Shown here: piece after piece, positions 23,481 through 35,600 of the stretch
Layout of the letters: each line of letters begins with the position of its first letter
How positions within the stretch are numbered: position 1 is the stretch's first letter
From: Macquaria australasica
Taxonomy: Eukaryota > Chordata > Actinopteri > Centrarchiformes > Percichthyidae
Direction of reading: 5' to 3'
Length of the DNA: 64,000 bases
Assembly (NCBI GenBank): GCA_005408345.1
Contig: SEMN01000305.1
Span: forward strand, 434,797-498,796
Made by a program: the position numbers and the translations under genes
Notes under the pieces: model-generated
Told to the model about the DNA's origin: nothing
Seen by the model: the letters and a program-made list of their open reading frames with translations, nothing else
Database searches by the model: none

Positions 23481-26400
23481 CACTGGGGCCACGGAGGAGG
23501 CGGAAAGAATTGCAAAAGCGAATTAGAGAGGTTGTGAGATAGGAAAAGACACTAATAGACAGGAAAGGGGAAAGAAGAAGTGTAGTTTCGGGTTGACAAG
23601 GTTTGAGTAAGGTTGCAGGTGCAGCAGCATTATGTACTTCTCCTCTCTTTCCCTCCCGCCCCTCCATCCCATCTTCAGTGCCAGGGCGTTGGTGCAGAGG
23701 CTAAATCAATCACCTCTCTGCCCTCCGTCCCTCCATCCACACACTGTGCTGACATAGTGGGTGTACTTTTTCACATCACTGTAGGACATGGAACTCAGAA
23801 AAGACCCAAAGAAGAGACATTTCAGAAAGAGTGAAAACACAGTCGTTGGTTAAACATCACTATCATTTTAATAATAGTAAAAGATCAAATGTTACTTAAT
23901 ATAAGTTACTGCAGTTTTAAATAGCCAGAACCGCGAGTCATACAGAAGCAAGTTCTGTGTAGTTTCATACAATAATAGTCTGAGTGTGTGTGTGTGTGTG
24001 TGTGTAGGACTGCATAAAGCCAAAGATGAGAGACTTGAAAAAGGAGAGCTACTGCAAGTCAGACAACCAAGATTATAGGCCAGTGATTGTTACCAGGCTC
24101 TGTGTGTGTGTGTGTATAGGTCCTATACAATATAGGTCAGAGACCCTCAGGTGCATTGCAGCTCCATGTGGTGTTTGTTTTTGTCCGTCTGTGTGAATGC
24201 ACATGGTGTGTTTAGAATGTGTGTCATGTTCGTATCATTATGAAACATCTGTCTGTAGCCCTGTTGTGACCTCTGACCTCTGTGACTCTCTCTGCTAGTC
24301 ACAATCTGGGTGTGCTGGAAAAGGTGCTTGTTGTCACTTTTCACACCTCAAACTATGTTTTTTTTTTAAATTTTTTATTAAAATCACCCCTCAGCCTGAA
24401 ACCTTTTAAACATCAGCATGAAGCATGAACAAGAACTAAAACTAGTTCTGGCTCATTTGCAGAAATTTTTAGCTAATAAATATAGAATTATATTAAATAC
24501 TGTCTTCACTTCAAGTTTTAATCATACTATGTTGACTTTTCTAGGATGGACATCTAGTCTGACAATTACTATTTTCTCCTTTTAGTACAGCCAACTACTG
24601 ACTGGTCTGTTTCACACAGGTCTTTGAAAGCTCCACATTAACTCTGAGCACTTCTTCTGTTGTACAATGACCAATGTTAAGTGAAGATTCCACTATTTTC
24701 CAACCTGGGTCTTATTCTCGCAATTGTGGCCATCATGATACTCATGCTAACTTTGCCCTCGCCAAGCTTGGTAGCTCCCCATTCAGTTAGCTACAAAAGC
24801 TGAGGGGCTACTTTCTGTGTTGACTTCTGTTAGGACTAAGAGACAAGCATTCGAATTAAATTATGTAAAATTCAAGTTTATTTGGAAAGCTGCGCGCTGC
24901 TTGCGCCAATATCTGTTGTTTTGCTGGAGTCACATTTCTAGAATCTCTACAACAGAGGTGGCGAGTGCAAAAATTAGCCTGAGCCATTAGTCACAATTGC
25001 CACAACTAGGAAAAGAAGAGCCCGTTGAATAATACTATCCTTTCTAGCATGGCCATCTATCGATTGCGTTGTCCTTTATGGTAGAGCCATCTAGTGAGTC
25101 CCTGCTCCCTTTATCTCAGGCTCCTCTTAACGCCATTCAAGGGCAAGCAAGCAGAGGGAATCCTGCTGACAGCCACACTCTCCTCTGCTCCCACACAATG
25201 TCATCTACAGAAAGGCTTTCATGCTAGAAAGTGTGTATGTCTGTGTGTATAAGCTGTCAAAGTGGGGTCACGCTGAAAGTGATGCATACGCAGTTGTTGA
25301 GTTTTGACGTTTCACCTCCCCTGCTTCCATTTGAATATTTCACACGTGATTTTCATCTCATTAGATAAATGAGACGAGAGCGTGGTGTCTACTACAACTT
25401 TGTCCGCTGCTGCTCTGCTGTTAATGGTGAGTACAGAGGATGTAAAGCAGAATCTACAGACATGAACTGGTTCAAAAAAAAAAAAAGGATCCACAAAGAA
25501 GAAAATGCTCATCCTTACCCCTGGAAGGCTGTTTTGTGCTGCGTGTGTGTGTGTGTGTGTGTGTGTGTGGGCAATGATGGGATGTATTATTGACTTATTG
25601 CATTAGATGGTCTCTGTGCTTCATGCTCACACTCTACACAAACATCGCCCTCAGAGAAATAACGGGATCAGACTGAGCACACAAACTCAGGCACACACCC
25701 ACACACTCACAAACACACACACTCACAAACACACAGTAATGGTTGTGTGAACACAAAATGTTTTGTCTCTAGCATTGCTCTTGTGCTTCTGGGGTTTTGT
25801 GTTCTCATAGTATACATTTGCCATTTCTGTCTGTCTGTCTGTGTCTGCCTGTCTGTCTGCTATCCTTTCTGACTCTCTCAAAGGGAAGCTCCAGAAGCTC
25901 CGAAGCTGTAAGATCCAGCAGGCAGAGTTTCGAGGGCCATGTGAAGGATTAGAGCCTGCTCTTTGCCAGTGGAGTGGCTGAGCAGTTGGCAGCACAAGTG
26001 AAACGGAGGGATGAGGGGAGTGGAAAGAAAGAGAAAGTGGAAGGGTGGAGTGCTGTGAGCCAAGCAGGTGTGAGCGGGGTGTGAGGACAGATAAAGAGGG
26101 GAAAGAAAAGTTGTCAGGCGAGAGAGAGGAGTGAATCATTCATCTGTGCATTCACTGAAGTCGTTTCTGAGCCTCTGCTTCCTGCTCTAAGCCCCTAACC
26201 CTATCTCACTGCCCACTGTTTGTGTATGCGTGTGTGTTTTGTGGTGTGTGTGCAGGGGATCAAATCTTTGAGTAATGTAGAGCCACACATGACAGACAAA
26301 TTGTGTCCAATATACATTAAATTGATTTATAGAAAAGGGCATAGCCAGGCTCAAAGATTACTGAGGTCTGTGAGAGTGTTCAGTTTCTCTTTGCTGTGTG

Positions 26401-26520
26401 TGTGTGTGTGTGCGCACGCATGTGTGCATGAGAGAAAATCTCAGTTTCTCTGAGATTGCACTTACCATCCTCCCAGAGTGGAGGTTATCTGTGAAACTGA
26501 GTCTCAACAGGCTACTGCAT
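23480..26520. other. Intergenic spacer, no gene seen
   Basis: Contains short (GT)n tracts at 23984-24005, 25542-25569 and 26393-26413. Open frames of up to 138 codons (for example 25723-26139, minus) are Ser/Leu/Pro-rich and resemble nothing I recognise. Confidence 0.45.
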
Positions 26521-26526
26521 CAAAAT

Positions 26527-26527
<1 letters not shown>

Positions 26528-26597
<70 letters not shown>
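26528..26597. repeat. (CA)35 microsatellite
   Basis: Uninterrupted CA repeat of about 70 bp. Confidence 0.97.
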
Positions 26598-26599
<2 letters not shown>

Positions 26600-26667
26600 C
26601 CCTTGCATACACACACACAGTAGGGACAGACTGAGTATCGGACACCACATAAAGGTGTAATCCTTAA

Positions 26668-27379
26668 AGTCCAACTGAAAAGTCAGAAACCATAAGAGAA
26701 ATTTATGTTTTATATGTTTTGGTTTCATGATGGTGCCCCCTAGTTTTGCATTAATTTGACGGAATACCGTTCGGTATCAGTTTACCTAGATGGAGACCTT
26801 ATTTCGATACAGCCAATTAAAGCTTGCATAAAACAGTAATGTCAGTCTTATATCATAGACAGATGGTCACACTGAGACAGACAGCAGCCTGCTACACAAC
26901 ACAAGAGCCACAGACTTTGAACCCACATTAGTCTCCTTCTTATTTAACATACACGTCTTGTCCTGTACCTCAGCTTGTTGAACGAGCGACCAAACAAACA
27001 TTCACCGGGGAAAATGCTAGATTAAATGTACCTGCAAATGTGACTATGGTCTAGTTAGATGCTGATGTGGTTCTTACACTTCGACACCATTAACAACACT
27101 CTGTCTGCTGCCCATGACATATAAGCCACAGCGCAAGTTTGTTTACTGTGTCTCTCATTCCCCTGCAGGGGCTCAGCCTGCCAGCTGCTGTCAATCAAAC
27201 ACAGACACCGACACGCCCCTCCAGCCGGCTGAGACGAAAAGGAGCATTTCTGACATTTCCCCAAACACCTTTGTTCTTCCTTTTAATAATAAAAAACTAT
27301 TAACAATACATTTACAAAAACTCAATGATATTATTTCTGACTACAAAAAGGGTTGACTAAATGTGATTTCAGTTGGACT
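26668..27379. mobile_element. 712-bp MITE with TTAA target duplication, family E
   Basis: Inverted ends AGTCCAACTGAAA on the left and, inverted, on the right, with TTAA directly outside both (26664-26667 and 27380-27383). It is longer than the other TTAA elements here and has no transposase-like frame. The mirrored ends and TTAA duplications indicate a non-autonomous piggyBac/Kolobok-like element. Confidence 0.75.
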
Positions 27380-28325
27380 TTAAGATTTTTGTCCTGGTTC
27401 ATTTGGCGACACTCGTGGTTACCGTGGTAACATCAACAGCAAACACTCCTTGAATAGTTTCTCTGTCAGAAATACAACAGAAGAGCAACTGCTGTATCTG
27501 ACTACAGTACAGCCAAACAAACTCGTGTTTTAATAAAGACGTCGGTCAATAATAATTGCAACCTTCACAATAAAAGCCACCCCGTGTTTTACCAGTTGAA
27601 TGCTTTTAATGTGAACTAGCAGCAGGGGGAAATATTCAGTTAGCATTAGCAGTAACTTAAATACAGCTCTGATACGGCGTTAGGAGAGTGAACAGTAAAC
27701 AGTGAGGCTGTTATCAGTGAGATAAAATTGAGCTGGATTACATGCAGGCAATCTGAATGGCAGACTCATCCACTAACAGTGAGCACTACCATGTTGAGAG
27801 ATAATTACAGAATATAAATATATTGAATAGCTATTGCTGAAAAAATGCCGACCATAGATAGTATCAAAAACGGGGTTTGATTTCATGAAAATCTTAACGT
27901 TATAACTTTAACCTAATGAACTGGTAACACCCTGAATGAATGCATTCCAAGACTCATTATTAGCACTTATGTATGTGTAAAGGAAGAAGAAGTGTTTTGA
28001 GACAATTAAAAGATTTCCAGTGTTTGTGGTATAAAAATGCTTACATTATTTAACTGAGTAGTTTTTATTCATGTAAGAATTCCTGTTCTATTGCAGCACA
28101 AGAATTCAAATCACTCTCTCAGTATTAATAAGTAAAGTCTTAGAAAACTTTTCATCCATTCTTCATCCTTATGTCCTTTATTGCTTATGATTCATGATGT
28201 ACAAAACTAAATAAAACTCTAAAAGAAACAGCAAAGAAAAGACAGTATACTGTACATCAGCAGGTATATCAGAAATCCCATATTGGACGAACACACACAC
28301 ATTCACTCACTCACACACACACTCA

Positions 28326-28328
<3 letters not shown>

Positions 28329-28393
<65 letters not shown>
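28329..28393. repeat. (CA)n microsatellite
   Basis: About 32 CA units, preceded by ACTC/CACA-type imperfect repeats from 28290. Confidence 0.97.
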
Positions 28394-28399
<6 letters not shown>

Positions 28400-28541
28400 T
28401 ACAGTGAGGACTATACGGTCTCTGCAGGTCTGTTGCCTTTGAGGACATCTGCAGCTCTTACAGCGAGCCAACACAGCACCTCTGATCTCTAATCAGCAGG
28501 ATGTTTCCTCCTCTGCGTAATAATGTACCAGACACACATAA

Positions 28542-28578
<37 letters not shown>

Positions 28579-28961
28579 TCAAGAGATGACCAGAGGAGGG
28601 GAGAAGTTACAAAGCAGCCCCTCCCTCTTATTCATCACTTGCTTACGCCAGGCGCATCCAGAACACCGTCCTCGGCAATGATTTTCTGAGCAACAACACG
28701 TCGATTTCTTTGAACTCCTCAGCCTTTACACTTTTCTCCAGCGGGCACGAATAATAGCTGCAGTGACTCCTCTGAACAAAAATCCACACAAACACTCTGA
28801 GTCCAAGCACTGTAAATATCTCTCTGTACAACTTTTAACCCCTTCACAGATGATTACACCCTCGGACACACGTGCACACACACAAAACACAAGCCCTCTT
28901 CTTAGATCAGTGGTATTTTTACTCTGTCCTGTGTTCTGTCCTGTGATGAGTTAAAACCAGG

Positions 28962-28962
<1 letters not shown>

Positions 28963-29043
<81 letters not shown>
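28963..29043. repeat. (CA)40 microsatellite
   Basis: One of the longest pure dinucleotide runs in the window, about 80 bp. Confidence 0.97.
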
Positions 29044-29045
<2 letters not shown>

Positions 29046-29387
29046 CTCTCATCCTTTTTGCACCCTGACTGACTCCCCTGTCTTCTGACCTACTGCTGGT
29101 AAAGGACTGACATTTTCTGTCCGCTAAACAGCTCTATATTTGTCGGCAGCGTAAAACTGACAATAGGTGCTCATTCCAAACAGGAAGCACTGTGTTTAAG
29201 GATATGTTCAGGTATGTAGCTGCGAGGTCATGCTCTTGGAGGTCAAATGTCTTTTTATGAATGTGATGTAACATAAGAAGGATTGACACCAGCAAGCTGC
29301 AGGTCATTTAAAAGCCTGTACGCCTCTAAGCTTCCCCTTGAACAAATGATCTGATAATGACAGCCTAAAGATTTAAATTATAGGTCC

Positions 29388-29428
<41 letters not shown>

Positions 29429-30585
29429 AGTGTGTGTGCCTGCATTGTGTGAAAGCTGATGACAGTGTCAGATTGAGTATGGAGGGGAGGATAAGAGGAT
29501 GTAGTGATGCATGGTAAGAGAGACCAAAACGGGAGTGTTAATGTTCCCCGGCCTGCAGCTCTGACTTTAGCTGTGCCCTTGAGATTTATTGTGCATGTGG
29601 GTGCGACTGTGTGTGTGTGAGAGAGAGAGAGATTCTGTGTTTGAGTGAGTGAGGAAGTGTGTTACCCTCCTATAATAAAAAAACTGTTGTCACTCTTCTT
29701 AATCCACATAAAGATATACCGTCACCATCATAAACCAAGCTACAAATAGCCATAAACATGCACGCATGTACGCACAAACACACTGACACACACACACACA
29801 CACACACACACTCTGCCAAGCCCTCTGAAGAGTTATCATTTAACCATGCCCATTCATCTGGGGCATTTGGAGCCACTCAGCTCAGAAAATGAATAAAAAC
29901 CCAACTATCAATCAGCCTTTCAATACAGCTGCTAAGTACATCAGTCAGGATGAATTCCCGCTTCTGATGGTGACCCCGCTCTTTCTCCACCCCACCTCTA
30001 TCCAGAGTTTGTCGTTTATCATCTCTAACCGCCCATCCGTCCTGTGACGGACAGGGAGGAAGCAGAGCAGGGTGGAGGAAGAAGGGGTTTGGATCAGTCT
30101 GTGCTCATGAATCACTCGTCCATGCTGCTCTACAGAGATGCTCTGTGATTGTTCTGCCCCATTTAAACACACAACACAGTCACGCATACATGAACACACA
30201 CACTGCTACTACTACTCCTCCTCCAGAGGCCCACTTCCACACTGACAGCTGATCTATGGACTGCAGCCTGTATGTGCACAACTGTAACATGAGGTCAACC
30301 AAACGAGGCTTCCAGTCACATAGTGTAGAGTCATTGTTAGCTATACGACTGACTCCATCACCCTGACGCCACAATGAACCTGCCCCACTTCTACAACTAC
30401 AGTGGGTTGGAGACCGTGTAGACTGGATGAGAAACTACCGCAGTGTGTCTTGCAGCACAGGAAAGCATATACACACAGAAACATGAAGATAAACACACGT
30501 ACAGTACACACAAGATATGATACAGTCACATAGTGTCGCTATAGGTAGACTTCTTCTGCCCATCTTCACAGGGGAATGAGCTTAA

Positions 30586-31403
30586 AAAGTAAGTTAACAC
30601 CAGGCTGAAAAGCAGCGTCTCACTGCCGTCTCTGGTTGAACGTGTCAGGTCTGTTTAATCTCTGACCACACCCCGGCATCAGTACGTGTGTTTCCATCCA
30701 CCCGCAAATTGAAAATGCGCATAAGAAAATCTAAGTGGAAATTAGGGGGGAAAAAAGTCTAAATATTTACACTTGGCTGAGATGGAAAAGTTGGCATAGT
30801 GATAAAAACAAAATGTGATAAAGTGCAATGGAAACAGACTTAGCAAATAAATCATGACGTACATGATGAGTTAAAGGTCCACTGAAGCTTCCGCCTCAGC
30901 TAGAGAGAAAAGCATCAGGTCTGTGTGGAGCAATGAGGGGACTTTAACGTTCCTCAAATAAATACCTGGAACAATAATTGATGCCATATTTCCATCATGT
31001 TTTCCACCATTTGAGGTTTGACTGGCGCTCTTTTAATTACGTGACCTTGTTGCGCCCTCTTCTTCTGCAATTGTTTAATGGTATCTGACTGGAGAATTAG
31101 TTCCACCAGCTGTTTACTTTATCTCAATAAACAAACTCCTAATATTTGCATAACAGTAGTGGATGGAAATGTGCATTAATTTCCATTTTCTTTTGCTGAT
31201 TTTCTGGAAATTCGGTTAAAGTTTGCACAACATTTGGATGGAAACTCGACTACTGATGGGTGCGGTCAGAGGTGTGCTCTAGTAACAACACCCAACAGTG
31301 ATGTCTCGTGTACTGACACAGCCCAGAATACACTTCACTACACCACTGAAGCGAGGTAAAAACCACTGGACGACAGATTTTCAGGGGGGTGTTAAGTTGC
31401 TCT
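30586..31403. mobile_element. Outer TTAA-type MITE, family F, hosting an inner element
   Basis: The arms are inverted repeats. The left is AAAGTAAGTTAACACCAGGC; the right, inverted, is AGAGCAACTTAACACCCCCC. Both then carry CTGAAAA and, further in, CTGACC.CACC and CATCAGTA. TTAA flanks both ends (30582-30585 and 31404-31407). An unrelated inverted-repeat element (30684-31250) occupies its centre. Confidence 0.65.
30684..31250. mobile_element. Inner MITE with TTTCCATCCA ends, family G
   Basis: The left end reads GTGTTTCCATCCACCCGC; the right end inverted reads GAGTTTCCATCCAAATGTTG. Both enter AT-rich sequence with GCGCATAAG/GCAAATATT-type motifs. The TTTCCATCCA end is one I recognise from teleost MITEs. 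It sits between the arms of the family F element, so it probably inserted later. Confidence 0.6.
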
Positions 31404-31407
31404 TTAA

Positions 31408-31660
31408 AGGTACCCTGTGGAGTTTTCTTGTCAGCAAACAATTATTTTTACGTTCAGAAATTATTGCATAAATGCATTTGTTTATATTGTATTATAACTA
31501 ACTACGTTTCTTGGTGAACAATAGCATGAAACCATCACCGGGAATATGGATCGTGTCACCAGTGTGCTCATGCATGTAGACAGAGCACGAGATACTAACA
31601 AAATGGGGACCCTCATCTCTCCATAGTGCCACTAGTGGTTAAAAACTCCACAGGGTACCT
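31408..31660. mobile_element. 253-bp MITE with perfect inverted ends and TTAA, family H
   Basis: AGGTACCCTGTGGAGTTTT is repeated exactly in inverted orientation at the other end. TTAA lies at 31404-31407 and 31661-31664. Identical ends suggest a young insertion. Its left TTAA is also the right TTAA of the neighbouring family F element. Confidence 0.85.
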
Positions 31661-31944
31661 TTAAACTTCAAAACTCACATGTTAATCCCACCAGCAGCTC
31701 ACCAGCAGCAAGAGAACCAAGTTTCCACTCTGTTAAGGTTTTCTATCTTTGTTCCAGTACAGTGAGATATAGATATAGTTCATTCTTAGTTTTTTACATT
31801 CAAATGATTTTAACATTTTCCAAACTGTTTCTGGACAGATTCTGTCTATAGGAGACAACAGTGACTGTTCAATTTTTCAAGTGAGTTGCCTTAAGGCGTC
31901 CAGGAAAATCACATCTTCATACTGAAATGTACTAGTTTTCCCTT

Positions 31945-31950
31945 TTTATT
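31945..31950 (-). terminator. Candidate lrrc52 polyadenylation signal
   Basis: AATAAA on the minus strand, about 670 nt beyond the lrrc52 stop codon. If used, the 3' UTR would include the GT/CA microsatellites at 32016-32430. An earlier signal was not found. Confidence 0.35.
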
Positions 31951-32013
31951 GTAGCAGAGATAAGGCATCACTCTCTTTGTGACCCCCAATACCTTCCAAT
32001 GTGTATTAATGTA

Positions 32014-32015
<2 letters not shown>

Positions 32016-32065
<50 letters not shown>

Positions 32066-32068
32066 GTG
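32016..32068. repeat. (GT)n microsatellite, probable lrrc52 3' UTR
   Basis: Long GT run. Further GT (32213-32248) and CA (32363-32429) tracts lie between it and the lrrc52 stop codon. Confidence 0.95.
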
Positions 32069-32213
32069 TTTGAATGTGTCGCTCACATAACACGTCTTGA
32101 TATAATCATCATTTACAGAAGAATACTCAAGAGCACTTCATGTAGTATGCAGGTACATCCGCCCACTCAGAGAAACCTGCAGCTCCGTAGAGTATCGTGC
32201 TGATATGAGCAGT

Positions 32214-32247
<34 letters not shown>

Positions 32248-32617
32248 ATTATTGTGAGTATGGGGGTTATTGCTCTCAATAATCTCAGAGGTCATTCTGT
32301 ACTCCTGAAGTGAAGGCATAGTCATCCTTGATGCTGTCTCTGTCTGTCTCTCTTTCTCTCTCACAGACACACACACACACACACACTCACACACACTCAC
32401 ACACACGCTCACTCACACACACACACTTTCTGTCCAATATGGTGAAGAGCATATTGCGATATCTAAATCTGTAACAAAGAGAGACAGTCAGATCTTGGTT
32501 CATTGCAGAGCCTTTGGTCTCAGAGTCCTCTCATCACTTCTGGGTTCTTCCTCTCTGTCTTTTCTCGCACCTCCTGTTCTCATGTCATCCCTCCTCACGT
32601 TGCTTCACATCAGTCTG

Positions 32618-35600
32618 TCACACCTGCATGCCGGGCTTGCTCAGGTCCCCGTTCCCCTGGTTCCCTCCTCCTCCACTTCCTCCTCCTCCTCCGCCCATCC
32701 CTCCCCTATCGTCCTCGTCGTCGCTGTCCAGCTGCTCGCTCTTCCTTTTGCTGTAGCGCTCGTACAGCACCATGAGCACGCCCATCACCCAGGCCGACAC
32801 CGTGCCGGCCGAGAAGATGACGAAGCCGATGGCGATGAAGAAGAGGTAGTCCCAGTAGCCCAGGCCTTGGTGGCAGTCTGCCCGCAGCTGCATGCCGACC
32901 TCCGCCAACCGCTGGCCCGCCAGCTCTGGGGGATTGTGGCAAACTGTCTGGCCCTCGTCTGGAGGTGAAGGAGAGAAAGAGAGGATGGAGAAGTAAGGAG
33001 AGAGGGAGATTAATGAGGAGGGATATAGTATAAAAGAGAGCAGTGGTAGAGAATAATTAGTACATATGGTTGAAGATGAAGGGCAGAGTATCAGGAGAGA
33101 GAAGGGGAAAAAATGTAATTACTCCTGAGAAAAAGGTGTACAACGAAACAAAAGCCACACACACACGCACGCACGCACACACACACAAACAGCAGTTAAC
33201 AATGCAGTGATAACCTTTGTGATAAATGATCCCGAGAGACGCTATAGTACTAGACACTTCTCCTCTGAGTAATGTAGGTCTTAGGTGTCTAGGACATGGT
33301 AACATTATTATGCTGCACACACACACGCTCACACACGCACAGAAAGGTGACTAGAGTTGACTGCAAGGCTCTGACACATCAACCCCCCACCCCACGAAAC
33401 ATCATTACACACTAACAAATCACTCTGCAGCAGTGGAGAGATAAGGAGATGAGTGTTTTCCCTGACAAAACATCTGCTGTTCATAATGAGGAATATGATA
33501 ATCAGCCCGGATGACTCTCGACCACTCAGGGAGGCAGAAACACAAGCACAACGAGCGCTCTGAATACTGTCAAATGTTTAATTATGGAGTTTGACGCTTC
33601 GCCACAGACAGGTCAAAGGTCAGGGTCGGCCGCAGAAGCCGGTCAGGATTCAGTGTCTTGCTCAAGGAAGTTTCAGCAGTGCTTATCGTGTCCTGCTGCA
33701 TGTTCTCATTCTGCTACAGTGACTTTGCAGCATTAGCATATACACAGTACCCTCACGTATATTAATTAGTACGAATGCGGAGTGTTAAAAAGAGAAGAGA
33801 GGCTTGCTCTGTATGTATCTAATGGTTTGAGCAGAGATAAGAGGAGAGCAGGATACAGTGTGCGCTGTTTTCTATCAGTTCATCTGACTTCATCTCTCGT
33901 AACGAGCGCCGCTAATTCCCATGCTCCTTCGCTCCCACCCTCCCCGTGTGCTTAATTGCAAGGAAGAAAAAAAAGTCAAGCTGGGAACAATGAGAGAGCT
34001 CAGCAAGAGAGACAGACAGGGGGACTGAAACGAGATGGGAATAAGAGAGGGAGGCGACATCACTAAAAAAGAAAGGACGGAAGAAAGGCAAACAAGTGCA
34101 CAGATAGGAGGAATCATTTGGGAATATCTGCATCCACACACACTTAAAGGAAGGGACAGATGCAGAGAGTCTGACCTCAGAAGATGAGAGAGGAGACAAC
34201 TGTATCTGGCTGCAGTCCTGTCCGCTGATGGATTATTGCTGTTAACAATGTTAATTAAACTGCACTCATCTACCAATAAGGCCAAAGGTCTGAACATGTA
34301 GATGAGCGATGGGGGAAGGATGGCGAGAACAGTCGTATATGATCTATACTTCTACTTCGACTACTTGCCCAGGCTTTGTGAGAGCAGCAGCAGTTTGAGG
34401 GAAAAGCTTTAGATAGAAGTTGTGAAATGAAACCAAAGACTCAGAATCTATCTACATACAGTACACATAACACAAATTCACTTAAATCCTTCCTGACAAA
34501 TTCTTAAGCGCTTCATTCTCCTAATATCCAATGTAACCCCGAGCTAACCCCCGCCACAGACTAGTCTGGTGATTAGTTTACTTCTACTGTATGACTGAAA
34601 GGGTTAAAAATACTCCTTCAACCAACCTGGTGTTTTGAATATTTTGACAAGCCTGGTGCAGAAAATGTCCACAACATATCTGCAGGGGTGTGATAAGGTT
34701 CATGATCAATACTTAACGATCACCTCAGCAAGGGGGCTTTGTCTCAGACTTGAGGTGACGCGTCGTGCTGATGCTGTCGTCATGTCTGCTGAGCCCGTCT
34801 CAGTGACGGGTTGAGACTGTGTTGTGGCATGACGGCGTGCGTACGAATGTCCTGAGGAGTTATAACAGGTCTGGATTATTTCACAGTGTGTCGATGCATC
34901 TGTTTGTGTTTATCTGGCAGTTTCCTCTGTCCCAGCAGAAATAGCAGGTGAGGCCAGAGGGCAATAAGTTATCGAGTTAGCAGGGAACGTTACGCAAGTC
35001 ATCATGGTGATTAGTGATGTGCTAATATTACTGTAAAGTTATTCAACAACAACAGATAAACTGAGGATGAACTCAGCAGATACACTATCTTACCCCAGTT
35101 AACTGTCCCTCAGTGGGAAGAAGGACACGCAGAGATTTCCCCAAACTGTCATATTCTCCCTCTCCTCGTCTCCACTCTTTCAGCACACTACCTCCAGTGA
35201 AAAGGGGAACAAAATATGATTCCATCTGAGGCTGATTGTGCGCAGGAGTGCACAACCAAATTAGAAAAATGATACAGCAGTTAAGCTACAAAAACAAGTC
35301 TCGTGGATGATAATAACTGTTGGAAGTGTAAAACCGAAGCAGGTACTTTGCTCCATTTAATGTGCTCTTTTGTTTCTCCTTCTTGGAAATGAGTAATCAA
35401 AAGTATTGGAGAGTGGTTGCATGAATCACTCCCCAGCTGTGTTTAATAGCAGAGAGGTCTCTCCTATCATCACAGGCTTTATTGGCGCTCCAAGGATTGT
35501 TCAGAGTCAGACAAAGCCTTATTTTGCTGAACGGTTAAAATGAATGATGGACATTGCCTCTTTTGAATCTCTGATCACAAGAGGATTCCTATGAAGTTTA

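Larger units (their letters stand above)
27384..30580. other. Repeat-rich intergenic spacer downstream of lrrc52
   Basis: Dominated by CA/GT microsatellites: 28329-28393, 28541-28576, 28963-29043, 29392-29425 and 29784-29812. No coding sequence is recognised between them. Confidence 0.55.

Noticed and set aside
28263..28393. Open frames made of His-Thr repeats (poly HTHT), also at other CA tracts
   Set aside because: These are (CA)n microsatellites read as codons, not proteins.
28290..28400. Regularly spaced short repeats resembling a CRISPR array
   Set aside because: The units are 2-6 bp microsatellite variants without unique spacers, and the DNA is eukaryotic.
32495..32968. A 157-codon plus-strand frame opposite lrrc52 exon 2
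   Set aside because: Antisense shadow of the transmembrane/Gly-rich exon. Its Ser/Ala/Val repeats come from the reverse of acidic and Gly codons.
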